NCBI GenBank assembly: GCA_019637995.1
Contig: JAHBUQ010000001.1
Location: 1,167,589-1,231,588, forward strand
Direction of reading: 5' to 3'
Source: Ignavibacteriota bacterium
GTDB lineage: Bacteria; Bacteroidota; Ignavibacteria; Kapaibacteriales; UBA2268
DNA: 64,000 bases
The position numbers and the translations under genes were made by a program. The notes beneath the pieces are model-generated. The model saw only the letters and a list, made by a program, of their open reading frames with translations. It searched no databases and was not told where the DNA came from. This document shows positions 45,830-55,858 of the stretch, piece after piece. Positions within the stretch are counted from its first letter, which is position 1. Every line of letters begins with the position of its first letter.

Positions 45830-46228
45830 TCAAGAATTTTTATAATACAATCTACCTACACTAAGGAATGATACAAATACAAAAATCGCAAATATGTAAC
45901 TGCTGACTGCAAACTGCAAACCGCCGGAAATTACATGACCGCTTGTGCACCCGCCAGCTAATCTTGCACCAAATAAAAGTAAAAATCCACCAATAAATGA
46001 CCAAACCACTCTTGAAATATTTGAGTTGTTTTTCATTTTTGACCAATTATCATGAATTAATATGGGTTTAAATTCTTTTCTGATGGCAGAATAAATTATA
46101 GCAGACAGGAATGCACCCAACAGAAACCATACTTCAAATTTCCCGGATTTTTGTACTTCTAGAAAATAAGAATTACTTGTATTGCCTGCAAATATATTGG
46201 AAGGATACGAATAAATAGATATTGATTT
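45830..46228 (-). pseudogene. 5'-truncated YeeE/YedE-family sulfur-transport-like membrane protein
   Basis: The frame is open from just after a stop at 46229-46231 down to 45830, about 132 codons, without an ATG start. The strongest stretch, FEVWFLLGAFLSAIIYS followed by GGFLLLFGARLAGGCTSGHVISGG, matches the C-terminal half of YeeE/YedE proteins with the second GCTSGH-type cysteine motif. The first half, which should hold another such motif and more helices, is missing upstream, where only a terminator and a TonB-receptor gene lie. A TTG at 46120 could start a 96-residue product. I regard it as a remnant next to tRNA-Leu; a real short product is possible. Confidence 0.6.
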
Positions 46229-46244
46229 TTAAGAATTATTTAGT

Positions 46245-46281
46245 AAAAAAAACTCCGGAATACAATTAGTAATCCGGAGTT
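46245..46281 (-). terminator. Rho-independent terminator of the TonB-receptor gene
   Basis: AACTCCGGA at 46251-46259 pairs perfectly with TCCGGAGTT at 46273-46281. On the minus strand the hairpin is followed by a T run (AAAAAA at 46245-46250 in the plus strand). It lies 22 bases past the receptor stop. Confidence 0.78.
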
Positions 46282-46302
46282 AAAGTATAATAATTTTCAA
46301 TT

Positions 46303-48465
46303 TTATAGATGATAATCTATACCAAATGTTATCAGCCTTGGTATTCCGGCTCTTATTCCCTGAGGTCTTCTTGTAGCTATATAACGCTCGTCAGTAAGAT
46401 TTTTTACAGATATAAACAAATCTGATTTAGGATTTAATTCATAAGAAATTGTAAAATCAACAAGATAATATTCAGGCATAAGTCCAATTGTACCATCAGA
46501 ACTTGGAATGAGAGTGTTCAATTCATCGGTAAATTGTTGCCCAACATAAGTAGCATTAAGATTCATTCCAATGCCGAAATTTGTTTTGTACTGAATCATT
46601 GATGAAATCGTATATTCCGGCGCATAAGGAAGCCTATTTCCATTAATATTTTGGGGATTATCACCCCCACCAATAAACCTGTCAGAATTAAACTTTGCAT
46701 CCGTATAAGTGCCATTCAGACTAAAAATAATTGAGTTGTTATGATTTAATGCTCTGCCAATATCAGTCATCAACGAAAATTCTAAACCTCTATGCATTGT
46801 GCTGCCACCATTTACCAAACCAAATCCTAAGCCACCGGCAGACTCAGCAACTGGAATAACCTGATTTGAAAAATCCAGCATGTATGCAGTTAATTCAACA
46901 TAAACATAATTTGATAATGATGAGCGAAGACCAAGTTCGTAGTTCCAGCTTAATTCAGCAGCTAAATCAAGAGCTGCTCCTTGGTTTGTAATAGCATCTT
47001 TGGTTCTTGGAGGAGCAAAGCCTCTGTGAGTACCGGCAAATAGTGTAATTCTATCGTTGAAATTATAATTTATACCGAGTCCGGGTATGAACTCTCCAAG
47101 TGATTGATTAGCAATAATTGATGTATCCTTACTTGAGATACGGCTTATATCACGTTCATAGTTGAAATGCTCAAATCTTATACCCGGAGTTACAACAAGT
47201 TTATCACTGAGATGAATTCTATCTTGAATAAATGCACTCAGAGCGACGCCGGTCCTGATTTCATCATCTACCAAATTACCTGAAGTTGCTCTGAAATTTG
47301 TGCCGTTAATTCTTTGTTCAAAGGCTTTTTCAATTAAAAATCTTGCACCAATATTTACTTCGTTTTCAATACCGAACAAATTGACATTCGAAATTAATTG
47401 AGGCTGTATCCCGAAAACATCAAAAGCTCTGTCACGATTACCTGTAGAATTACGCATATAAATTGCACCACCTGCAACCGATGTATCTCCAAATATTGTA
47501 CCGGTTTGATTTGAAGCTGTAGAATTACGTGAGAAATCCTGCCTTCTCCAAAATCTTGAAGTACTGTAAGCAAATACAGATGTATTAAAAACCATAGATT
47601 CACTCAGTACAGACTGATAATTCAAACTTGCCGAGTAGCGTCTGATGTTCAATTCATCATTGGGAGCAATAATTTGGAAATAATTTCCTGCGTCATACAT
47701 ATTCTGAGTCAAGCCTACATAAGTAGAGTTAGAAGATTCATCATATACGCCAAGCTTAGCACTTACAGAACTTCTTTCATTAATAGTAAATTTAGCTTTT
47801 GCCATAAAATCATAAATATTATAATTTGTGATTCCAATCCTATCAGCTCTTTTATGGTGCATTTCAGCCATAAATCCGGTTGCTCCCTGACTTGCTCCAT
47901 ATCCGACTTTAGCATTCAGTAGTCCGCCGCCTCCGGCAGTAAAATGGAAATCAGTTTCAGGTGCAATTGGAGGATCACTTGTGATGTAATTGAGAACTCC
48001 GCCGATAGTTTGAGGGCCATATATAATTGAGCCACTACCTTTCAGAACTTCTATCCCACTCATTCTGTCAATTGAAGGAGTATAATACAATTCAGGCTCC
48101 CCATATGGGGCAAGAGCCACAGGAATACCGTCTTCAAGAACAAGTAATGCGCGGCTTCTATCGGGGTCAAGCCCTCGAATACCCATATTCATTCTAAGCC
48201 CGGCTCCTTCCTCGTCAACGACATTTATACCTGTCATAGTGCGTAATATTTGATTACCACTTATACTTCTCATTGAGCGTAGTTGCTCCTGATCTATAAT
48301 TACCGCAGAACCGGGGATATTTCCTAATACTGCACTTCTGTCACTTATTATACTTATACCTGATGTTTCATATTTTTTCAAAGTATCACTTTCCTGTGAA
48401 AATGTTTGTTCTGAAAATATAACTAAAGCAAACAATATTAATAAGTATTTTTTAGATCTTATCAT
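46303..48465 (-). CDS. FecA-like TonB-dependent outer membrane receptor
   Basis: The 720-residue protein has a signal peptide (to about 23) and a plug domain at about 35-160 (GNIPGSAVIIDQEQLRSM, MNMGIRGLDPDRSRALLVLEDGIPV, YGEPELYYTPSIDRMSGIEVLKGSGSIIYGPQTIGGVLNYIT). A 22-strand barrel follows, ending in ITFGIDYHL with the conserved NLTDERYIATRRPQGIRAG TonB-box-type C-terminal motif. The plug most resembles Fe(III)-dicitrate receptor FecA, so ferric chelate uptake is likely. There is no N-terminal signalling extension or carboxypeptidase-like repeat. A GAGG ribosome site precedes the start; it is monocistronic with its own terminator. No FecI/FecR or ABC importer is nearby. Confidence 0.9.
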   Translation of the reverse strand: MIRSKKYLLILFALVIFSEQTFSQESDTLKKYETSGISIISDRSAVLGNIPGSAVIIDQEQLRSMRSISGNQILRTMTGINVVDEEGAGLRMNMGIRGLDPDRSRALLVLEDGIPVALAPYGEPELYYTPSIDRMSGIEVLKGSGSIIYGPQTIGGVLNYITSDPPIAPETDFHFTAGGGGLLNAKVGYGASQGATGFMAEMHHKRADRIGITNYNIYDFMAKAKFTINERSSVSAKLGVYDESSNSTYVGLTQNMYDAGNYFQIIAPNDELNIRRYSASLNYQSVLSESMVFNTSVFAYSTSRFWRRQDFSRNSTASNQTGTIFGDTSVAGGAIYMRNSTGNRDRAFDVFGIQPQLISNVNLFGIENEVNIGARFLIEKAFEQRINGTNFRATSGNLVDDEIRTGVALSAFIQDRIHLSDKLVVTPGIRFEHFNYERDISRISSKDTSIIANQSLGEFIPGLGINYNFNDRITLFAGTHRGFAPPRTKDAITNQGAALDLAAELSWNYELGLRSSLSNYVYVELTAYMLDFSNQVIPVAESAGGLGFGLVNGGSTMHRGLEFSLMTDIGRALNHNNSIIFSLNGTYTDAKFNSDRFIGGGDNPQNINGNRLPYAPEYTISSMIQYKTNFGIGMNLNATYVGQQFTDELNTLIPSSDGTIGLMPEYYLVDFTISYELNPKSDLFISVKNLTDERYIATRRPQGIRAGIPRLITFGIDYHL

Positions 48466-48623
48466 TTTAAACCTCGAATATTTTATTTATAACTAAACAA
48501 TTATTTATTTTATATATTTATCTTATTAGTTATTCAAAAATATTCAAATATTAATTATTAACAAAATAAATTTGATATTTTGTATCATAAATGTGGGTCG
48601 TAGAATTCTAAATCTATGTTATA

Positions 48624-49154
48624 CTAATTGAATAAATCTTCCAATTCACCAAAATCAAAATCTTCTTTAAAAAGAGATTTCAACTCATTTATTTCTTTTT
48701 TTGAAGCATTACTTGGTTTTTCTTTGTTTTTATTCTTTTTAGTTTGCCGGGAATTTACTATTTTTGATTTATGTGGCTGTGTAATGAGGCTTAAAAAGTT
48801 TTCTGAAGTCATTGCATCAGTTGCATTTGCTCTTGCGAAGTTGTAAACTTCAGTATCTGAGCTGACTATAGTTAAATTTGACTTTTGTTTGTAATTACTA
48901 ATTAGTTCTTTGATTTTCAAATCTGCTATAATATCAATAGAATTAATCAAGCTGATATTCGGACTGTATTTACTTAATTGTCCTGTGACTCCATCAATAA
49001 CAAGTATCATTTTGTAGGACTTATAAGACAGAAGATAATCCGAAAGCATACTGCAAAAAGCCGATATACCAGCTTCTTTTGACTTGTTTAAAGCAGCTTT
49101 CAAATCAGAACTCTTGTTTATAATATTCAGGGCATCAAGTATAAATGTCTTCAT
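48624..49154 (-). CDS. YacP-like NYN (PIN-like) ribonuclease-domain protein
   Basis: The 176-residue protein resembles the NYN/YacP fold. An N-terminal aspartate with Asn follows the first strand (TFILDALNII), then MILVIDGVTG near 48-57 with an Asp, and TIVSSDTEVYNFARANA near 95-112, the SSD-x-E motif. The C-terminal about 45 residues are basic and low in complexity (NSRQTKKNKNKEKPSNASKK) with an acidic end. The domain is metal-dependent RNase-like. The ATG at 49154 lies inside the first codons of the divergent HhH/barrel gene. Confidence 0.72.
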   Translation of the reverse strand: MKTFILDALNIINKSSDLKAALNKSKEAGISAFCSMLSDYLLSYKSYKMILVIDGVTGQLSKYSPNISLINSIDIIADLKIKELISNYKQKSNLTIVSSDTEVYNFARANATDAMTSENFLSLITQPHKSKIVNSRQTKKNKNKEKPSNASKKEINELKSLFKEDFDFGELEDLFN

Positions 49155-51109
49155 TACGGGCTAAAATAATTATGATTATTATCTTCCTGACGATTAGGTC
49201 GGTATTTTATGCGCAGGAAGAAATTACAATCGAGAATTTGATTGAGAATATCGGAGAAGAAACTTATTCTGCACCGGATTTAGACATAATAGAATATTAC
49301 CGCGATAATCCGATGAACCTTAGGAGCGTTTCTGCTGATGAGCTTGCACTGCTGCCCGGAATATCACTTATGAACGCTCAGATTATCCTGAAATTAGTAA
49401 AAGATGACCCAAAAATTAAAAATCACAAGATTGCAGATTTAATTGGGCTTAGTCCTGAAGGAGAAATTTTACTTGATATCTGTACTGTCAATCGTGAAGT
49501 CAAGGAAGTCAAAACAAGACAGGGATTTAACTCAAGGAGCAGACTTCGTAACCGATTCGAAGATGTCAGAGGCTTTTCTAATGAGCGATATATCGGAAGT
49601 AAGGATGATATTTATAACAGATTAATAGCATATTATTCAGATTTTGAAATCTGCGGAATAACAAATAAACACAGCGGGGAGCCGAATCTTAATGAATTTT
49701 CCTCCGGATATATAAAATACGATAATGGCAATAGCAGATTAATAGTTGGAGATTATTTCGCTGATTTTGGAATGGGCTCATTACTTTGGCGGCAATTTGC
49801 AGGTAGAAAAGGGTCGGAAGTTATTTCACCTGTAATAAATCTTGGCAATGGCATTTCACCATATCGGTCGACATTGGATTTTGCTCATTTTCGGGGAGTT
49901 TCGGCTCAGACAATTCAAAATTTAAGCAGCTCATTATCTTTGAGATTCTCGGGTTTTTACTCCGACAGAGATAAATCAGCCACACTTGACGATTTAACAA
50001 ATGAAATTTCTTCGATGTATCTTTCAGGATATTATCGTACTGAGAATGAAATTAACAAAAAAAATGTCGTGAATGAAGAAGCAATCGGAGCAAATGCAGA
50101 AATTAAGTCAAGCTCCGGCTTTACTTTAGGATTTACTGGGCTAAGGCTGAATTACTCTCACATAATCAATTCAAAATCTTCAATTGCGTTCTCAGGCAAG
50201 GAGGGGAACTTACTGTCCGGATATTCTACTTTTCAATTTGACAAGAACTTATTAGCTACGGAATTATCCTTTGATGCAAATTCTAATCGTATGCTCAGAG
50301 CCGGATATGTTAGAAGCGATATAAATCTTGATTTCGCAATCTCTGCAAGATATATTGACCAAAATTTTCGCTCACCTTATGGTTATCACTTCGGAGAATT
50401 TTCATTCCCGGCAAATGAACAAGGGCTTTATGCCGGAATATTCATCAAGCCAAACCGGAATCTTCGAATATCATTCTTTGGTGATATATTTTCATCAATA
50501 GGCAGAACATACACTGTTCCCGGAATTGTAAGAGGTCTGGACCTTTTCTCTGAAATAAATTACTCGCCTGAGAGAAAATCCAATTACACTATTAGAATTA
50601 GAAGAGATTCCAAATCTGAGGCGTTTACAGTTGATAATTCCAATCGCCAAATCGGGATGGGAATTAAAAATTCAGTTCGAATAGAGCATACACGCGAAAT
50701 TGTTAAGGAATTAACTTTAAGAATAAGAGCAGAATATACAGACTATAAAGACGAATTCTCAGTACGTGATGGTGATGGCATAATGGCTTTTATGGATCTT
50801 AAGTGGAATGCACTGAAAAATCTTAAGTTAGGCGGTAGATATACAGTATTTTCAACAGACAATTTCTCCTCTGCGATTTACCAGTATGAATATACAATGC
50901 CCGGAACTATGCGAACCACAGCACTTTTTGGTAGTGGCAGCCGGATTATACTCATTGCTGAATATATGCCTGCAAATTTTATGAAAATTTATGCAAACAT
51001 ATTTTCCACATTCAAAAATGATACTGATTTTCTTGGTACCGGCAATGAAATCATTGATGGCAATATAGACAGCAGAGCTATTATACAAGTCGAATTTTTC
51101 CTAAAATAA
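49145..51109 (+). CDS. HhH-domain outer-membrane beta-barrel protein
   Basis: The 654-residue protein has a signal peptide (MIIIFLTIRSVFYAQ; start at ATG 49145 or 49172). Next is a ComEA-like helix-hairpin-helix at about 50-115 (NPMNLRSVSADELALLPGISLMNAQIILKLV), then about 500 residues of alternating strands with aromatic girdles, ending IIQVEFFLK. This HhH-plus-barrel design recurs in FCB genomes with unknown function; DNA uptake is a guess from the HhH. The start is 10 bases inside the divergent YacP-like gene, so each promoter must lie within the other coding region. Confidence 0.72.
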   Translation: MSSLRAKIIMIIIFLTIRSVFYAQEEITIENLIENIGEETYSAPDLDIIEYYRDNPMNLRSVSADELALLPGISLMNAQIILKLVKDDPKIKNHKIADLIGLSPEGEILLDICTVNREVKEVKTRQGFNSRSRLRNRFEDVRGFSNERYIGSKDDIYNRLIAYYSDFEICGITNKHSGEPNLNEFSSGYIKYDNGNSRLIVGDYFADFGMGSLLWRQFAGRKGSEVISPVINLGNGISPYRSTLDFAHFRGVSAQTIQNLSSSLSLRFSGFYSDRDKSATLDDLTNEISSMYLSGYYRTENEINKKNVVNEEAIGANAEIKSSSGFTLGFTGLRLNYSHIINSKSSIAFSGKEGNLLSGYSTFQFDKNLLATELSFDANSNRMLRAGYVRSDINLDFAISARYIDQNFRSPYGYHFGEFSFPANEQGLYAGIFIKPNRNLRISFFGDIFSSIGRTYTVPGIVRGLDLFSEINYSPERKSNYTIRIRRDSKSEAFTVDNSNRQIGMGIKNSVRIEHTREIVKELTLRIRAEYTDYKDEFSVRDGDGIMAFMDLKWNALKNLKLGGRYTVFSTDNFSSAIYQYEYTMPGTMRTTALFGSGSRIILIAEYMPANFMKIYANIFSTFKNDTDFLGTGNEIIDGNIDSRAIIQVEFFLK

Positions 51110-51206
51110 ACATTTTGCAAATATTTCATCAAATCTTTATAATATTATTTCAATTATTACGATATAATAATTTTATTTTAAATACAGCTATTCAGGATAA
51201 TTAAGC

Positions 51207-52208
51207 ATGAGCACAGTCAATATTGGAGTAATCGGAGCAGGCGAAGTAGCACAAAATTTTCATCTGCCAATACATCATAGATTACCAAATGTGAATCTTT
51301 TTGCAATTTACGACCGAAACAAGTCTAAAGCCGGTCTGATTGCAGAAAAATATGGTATTCCGCATGTGTGTAATTCTGTTGAAGAAATGCTACTGCTTGA
51401 TGGACTGCATGCTGTTGATATTTGTACTTCAACTGATGCCCACGCCGAAACTGCAATTTCTGCCATTGAAGCAGGCAAACATACTTTAATCGAAAAACCC
51501 GTAGCAAGAAATTACAAGGAAGCTATCAGCATCAAAGAAGCAGCTGATAAAACTGACCTGAAAGTTATGGTTGCTACTAATCAAAGATTCAGATATGATG
51601 CAAAAATGCTGAAAAGCTATGTCCAAAATGGTGACATCGGAAACATTTTCTATGTACAAGGAAGCTGGCTTCAGCAGAAACGCAGTAGTGAATGGAAACA
51701 ACAAATCGAGAAATCAGGAGGCGGGGTACTGATTGACCTTGGTATATCTTTAATAGATTCACTTATGTGGATTTGTGATTTCCCTGAAATAAAGAGTGTT
51801 TCAGCCAATACTTTCTCGCATTTAACAAAGAAAGTTGAGGATGTGTGCGTTGCAAATATAAAGTTCCAAAACGGAAGTATTGCAACTATGGAAATGAGCT
51901 GGTCACTTTTCAGTTCAAGAAACAGTTTTGCATTTAACGTTTACGGAAGCAAAGGTGCTGCAAAAATCAATCCTGTAAAACTTTACAAAGTCAGCGGCGA
52001 TGTTTATCAGCCTGTAACAAACACAGATTTACACTCAAATCTTGAAATTTTCAGGAAATCATTTGAAAGTGAAATCAAGCATTTCATAAATTCAGTTCAG
52101 GGCTTCTCACCTGTAGTATCAACTGTTTCAGAAGCTGTAATAATTATGAAAATCATAGATGCAATGTATAAATCTTCAATTTTAGGAACCGAAGTTGAGC
52201 TTGATTGA
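51207..52208 (+). CDS. Gfo/Idh/MocA-family NAD(P)-dependent oxidoreductase
   Basis: The 333-residue protein has the nucleotide-binding opening VNIGVIGAGEVAQNFHLPIHHRL, CTSTDAHAETAISAIEAGKHTLIEKPVA (the EKP motif) near 74-101, and a C-terminal alpha/beta domain. GGGVLIDLGISLIDSLMWICDF near 170 corresponds to the substrate-site G-G-x-x-x-D-x-G-x-H region, with Ser in place of the family His. Substrates are usually sugars or inositol; no neighbour narrows it. Monocistronic. Confidence 0.9.
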   Translation: MSTVNIGVIGAGEVAQNFHLPIHHRLPNVNLFAIYDRNKSKAGLIAEKYGIPHVCNSVEEMLLLDGLHAVDICTSTDAHAETAISAIEAGKHTLIEKPVARNYKEAISIKEAADKTDLKVMVATNQRFRYDAKMLKSYVQNGDIGNIFYVQGSWLQQKRSSEWKQQIEKSGGGVLIDLGISLIDSLMWICDFPEIKSVSANTFSHLTKKVEDVCVANIKFQNGSIATMEMSWSLFSSRNSFAFNVYGSKGAAKINPVKLYKVSGDVYQPVTNTDLHSNLEIFRKSFESEIKHFINSVQGFSPVVSTVSEAVIIMKIIDAMYKSSILGTEVELD

Positions 52209-52371
52209 TTATTCTTATTTCCGGAATGTCATATCAATGTAAAAACATAGCTTAAGCATTTTTTATAGTTATAAGATAAATCAAATCTATATAAATGAAT
52301 AATCCTGAGGGCTTTAATCCTTCAGATGTTTTACATATTAATTATCGAAAACAAGTACTTAATTCACTTTT

Positions 52372-52926
52372 TTAAAATATTCTTTTAAATTTTCTTCCGT
52401 CAGGGTATTCGTAAGATAGAAATCCTGATTTTATGCTGTAAGCCATTTTTAGAATATTCAGCCCATCATAGTGAAGCAAATTATTCTGCCAGACATCATC
52501 AAAAATATTTCCATCCAAGTCATAGCTTCCTATAGAGTAGGTATGAAAATTATCGCAACTAAAACCATCCAACTCTAGTCTCGAACCTGATGGATTGATA
52601 TTTATACCAGTACTGTAAACCGAGCTATTTTGTGATTTAGGGAATTTCTCAAAAAATAGGTCGTACATTTCATCTTCGACAAGGTCACAACTAAATTTTT
52701 CATGTCTAGGAACTGTATCATGAAACAACGACTGAACCAAAAAATACTCTTCTTCTCCCCCATCAGTTTTAAAAAACAGGGTATCGGTTTTGGAGTAAAT
52801 CATATAGTCCCTTAAACTATCTTCGATAAAGTTAGTTTTTTTATCTTTTCCACCTAAACAACAGCCTGATATAACGAACAAAACTAATAATAAAAACGGT
52901 ATCAACAAGTTTTTCATACTTTTCAT
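52372..52926 (-). CDS. Putative lipoprotein of unknown function
   Basis: The 184-residue protein has a lipoprotein signal peptide with lipobox VISGC (about residues 18-22) after a hydrophobic core. Start at ATG 52926 is supported by GAGG about 7 bases upstream. The rest is polar and aromatic (DSLRDYMIYSKTDTLFFKTDGGEEEYFLVQSLF) with several cysteines. No known family is recognised. It lies 40 bases downstream of the subtilase gene, so it may be co-transcribed with it. Confidence 0.68.
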   Translation of the reverse strand: MKSMKNLLIPFLLLVLFVISGCCLGGKDKKTNFIEDSLRDYMIYSKTDTLFFKTDGGEEEYFLVQSLFHDTVPRHEKFSCDLVEDEMYDLFFEKFPKSQNSSVYSTGININPSGSRLELDGFSCDNFHTYSIGSYDLDGNIFDDVWQNNLLHYDGLNILKMAYSIKSGFLSYEYPDGRKFKRIF

Positions 52927-52966
52927 GACAACCTCAAATCAGTTATAAAAATTTCAAATAATCTTT

Positions 52967-55858
52967 TTAATCAAGCTTGATTATTTGTTTATATATAACG
53001 CTATTATCATAATTATCTTTTAATTCTATATCTCCAAAAGTCTTAAATCCATCCGGAGCAACAAATATCGGATTTGTAGTTGAAAATTTGATTAAATTAT
53101 CAGTTCCAGGATAAATTTTCATGTTTGGACTATCAAACTTTAGAGAATTACTCTCACTATAGTAATATTTTTCAGTTAGATTGAATATCCATGGTTCAGA
53201 TTCAAACTTACTATGAGTAAATCCGGCTTCAAATTCAATTCTGTACGTTCCGGCTTTTGCTGCTCTGAAATTAATCTCGGCCGACTTTCTTCCTAACCCG
53301 CTGCTGACAATAGATTCGCCCTTTTCATCAAAAATATTAAATGAAATGTCAGTAGATTTGTTGTATTGCTCATCACTCATTTCAACAATAAATTTGCATT
53401 GTGAAATCTCGTTACCAATTTTAAATGTTTTTTTAAAAATCGAGCTGCCCGTGTGTTTAATCTCTTTCTCAATCATATAGCCCTCAATACTTCCGGAAAG
53501 AGTAGAGTTAATCAATCTACTTCCAAGATTCATTACAGAAAAGCTACCTGACGGCATACTTCCGGCAATATTCTCAAGTTTAGAGATAACCGGTTTATCG
53601 CTTTGAAGCATATAGAACTGAACAGAAAGGTCAAAATATGAATCATTTAAAGACTGATAATGAGAAGCCGGTATAATCTCCCAAATACCGTGAGTCATTT
53701 TTTCACTTGTGATAATTAACTCAATATCTTTTCGCATACTCTCATCAGTTGAAATGCCGGTTCCACTGTTCCTTCCGTCAGGATTATAAAGATATGCCAT
53801 AAGTCCGAAATTTTTCCCATCTACGGGGCTTAGAGTTATTTTTGCAGTTGAGGCACCTGTCGGAGTTTCTATAAAAAACCGTTTGATATCACCAATTGAT
53901 ATTTTTTCGCCCTTAATTTTTAGAGAATAATGATTTTCCGAATTGAATTTATAAGGAATAATTATATTTGCCTGCACATCAAAATCAGCATATTTAGAGC
54001 CCGGCTCTGACTTCGGATATGCCGAAATTCTCCCACTGTAAAGCCCTGGTTTAGTAATTTTCGAACTATCGAAAATCATCCCGAACGAGCCACCAAGCTC
54101 ACCTCTGAGATAAATTTCACTTTTATCGGTTTTTAGCCATGGTGAATCACTCACAAGATTATAAATTCTGTAGAAATTGTGTTTAGTTTCAGCCGGAAGT
54201 TCCTTATAAAATAATGGTTTTACTGCAACAGTCTGCTTTTCACTGCCGGTTGGGAAATATCCGGATGCCTTCCAGAATGCAGCTGAACCTTTTTTATCAG
54301 AATAATAACTATTAGCGGTTTCAATACTGTAATCAGCCGACTTATCAAACTCTCGGCGTTCATTCATTGCCGTGAGATAGTCAAAAGAATTTTGAATATT
54401 GATAAGCCCAATGCCCTGGTCAAGATGACTGTATCCAGCAAGTGGTTTGGCTCCGAATTTCAGTGCTTTTTTTAGCATTGCACCTGTAGTCTTAATATTG
54501 AAATGATTTGCAGCACTGAATAGAATCGCAGCTGCCCCTGCTGCCTGAGGACATGACATACTTGTACCCCAGAAGGCATCACCACGTTCGAATGCCGGAA
54601 CAGAAGAAGACGCTCCGCCCGGAGCTATTACATCAGGCTTGCCTGATTCACCACCGCGTGAACTAAAATTGGTAACCCAAGGAGTATTTCTCAGAGAACC
54701 ATATAAATTTTTGAGAACATCAACCGGTAGCATAGCGCCGACTGATAGAATATTATTAGCACCTGCAGGATTTCCTGTAGAATTTATTCCGGGACCATTG
54801 TTGCCATTTGACGTAATTACAATTACATTCTCGTGTTTGAGTGCAAATTCATTTAAATATTTTTCAATTTCGCTTCTGCCGGGTGTTTCTGATCCGATAC
54901 CATAACTCATAGAGTAAACGCCATACTTGATTCCGGATTCTTTTAAAAAATCTATACCGTATTCATAGGCTTTTTTCATTGCTTCAGTTGTCGTAGCTCC
55001 ACCTGAGAGTAAATTTGAACCGATTTTGAGAGATACAATAAATGCACCCGGAGCCACACCATTATTGCCTTTTTTATTGTAAATTTCATAACCACAGGCA
55101 ATACCACCGCAATGAGTTCCGTGAGAACCGTCACAAGTATTAATGACCATTTTATGAGAATCCGAAGCAAGATTTGCTGACATCACAACCAGTGGACGCT
55201 TTCCTTTATCACCTGAGTAAAAATTGAAATAATCAAGATTATATTTATAAGTAAATCTCGGGATTTCGTCATCTATTGAACCATTACTGTTTTCATCAAC
55301 ATAGTAAACCCATTGCATCGAGCCGATTTCAGGCTTTACCATCCCTATAAATTCTCTAACGATAGACTCAGTAATTTTAATTTTAAAAGCAATCACTGCA
55401 AACTTGTCGTCCTTTCTGCCATTTGAGTTTAAATCACTGACCGGTGAATTCATAAAATGCTTTTTTTCATCAATTACACCATAGAAATATTTCTCATCAA
55501 AGGGTTTGAATTTCAATTTATCTGCACCAGAAATCATTATATCGCCAGCCATCAGGACCTGAAGGCTATTATTAGTTTCAAATTCAGCTTCTTTCAAATT
55601 CAGCACAAGTTGATTAGAGAAATCCTGCATATCAATGACTTTCGGTTTACTTGTTGAAGTAGAAATCATTCCGGGAATTGACGGGTCAACCGAGTTATCC
55701 AAAATGAAAATCACCACTCCCCTGCCGTCGCAATCAGGATTTTGTCTAATAAATTCGTGAGCTCCCATTGATTTTATATCCAAAAAAGGAAATGTATCTT
55801 CCTGTCCGATAACTAAGCTCATATTCAACATCAACAACACAAAAATAATTTTGTACAT
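52967..55858 (-). CDS. Secreted subtilase, tripeptidyl-peptidase-II-like
   Basis: The 963-residue protein has a signal peptide (to about 18) and an S8 catalytic domain. Asp54 lies in VIFILDNSVDPSIPG, His near 249 in DGSHGTHCGGIACG, and Ser near 432 in WGTSMSCPQAAGAA, with an oxyanion Asn in TSNGNNGPG near 355. The 195-residue spacing between Asp and His, and VDPxxPGM after Asp, match TPP II (human D44/H264/S449). The C-terminal 450 residues are beta-rich. TPP II is usually cytosolic, so a secreted form that might trim peptides outside the cytoplasm is notable. No T9SS tail is evident, so the protein may stay periplasmic. Confidence 0.86.
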   Translation of the reverse strand: MYKIIFVLLMLNMSLVIGQEDTFPFLDIKSMGAHEFIRQNPDCDGRGVVIFILDNSVDPSIPGMISTSTSKPKVIDMQDFSNQLVLNLKEAEFETNNSLQVLMAGDIMISGADKLKFKPFDEKYFYGVIDEKKHFMNSPVSDLNSNGRKDDKFAVIAFKIKITESIVREFIGMVKPEIGSMQWVYYVDENSNGSIDDEIPRFTYKYNLDYFNFYSGDKGKRPLVVMSANLASDSHKMVINTCDGSHGTHCGGIACGYEIYNKKGNNGVAPGAFIVSLKIGSNLLSGGATTTEAMKKAYEYGIDFLKESGIKYGVYSMSYGIGSETPGRSEIEKYLNEFALKHENVIVITSNGNNGPGINSTGNPAGANNILSVGAMLPVDVLKNLYGSLRNTPWVTNFSSRGGESGKPDVIAPGGASSSVPAFERGDAFWGTSMSCPQAAGAAAILFSAANHFNIKTTGAMLKKALKFGAKPLAGYSHLDQGIGLINIQNSFDYLTAMNERREFDKSADYSIETANSYYSDKKGSAAFWKASGYFPTGSEKQTVAVKPLFYKELPAETKHNFYRIYNLVSDSPWLKTDKSEIYLRGELGGSFGMIFDSSKITKPGLYSGRISAYPKSEPGSKYADFDVQANIIIPYKFNSENHYSLKIKGEKISIGDIKRFFIETPTGASTAKITLSPVDGKNFGLMAYLYNPDGRNSGTGISTDESMRKDIELIITSEKMTHGIWEIIPASHYQSLNDSYFDLSVQFYMLQSDKPVISKLENIAGSMPSGSFSVMNLGSRLINSTLSGSIEGYMIEKEIKHTGSSIFKKTFKIGNEISQCKFIVEMSDEQYNKSTDISFNIFDEKGESIVSSGLGRKSAEINFRAAKAGTYRIEFEAGFTHSKFESEPWIFNLTEKYYYSESNSLKFDSPNMKIYPGTDNLIKFSTTNPIFVAPDGFKTFGDIELKDNYDNSVIYKQIIKLD

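Noticed and set aside
45830-46120. A complete 96-residue YeeE/YedE gene
   Set aside because: Family-like sequence continues upstream of the proposed TTG start without a methionine, so truncation of a longer gene fits better.
52303-52325. CTGAGGG/CCTTCAG inverted repeat between the oxidoreductase and the lipoprotein gene
   Set aside because: The stem is short with a bulge and lacks a T run, so I do not call it a terminator.
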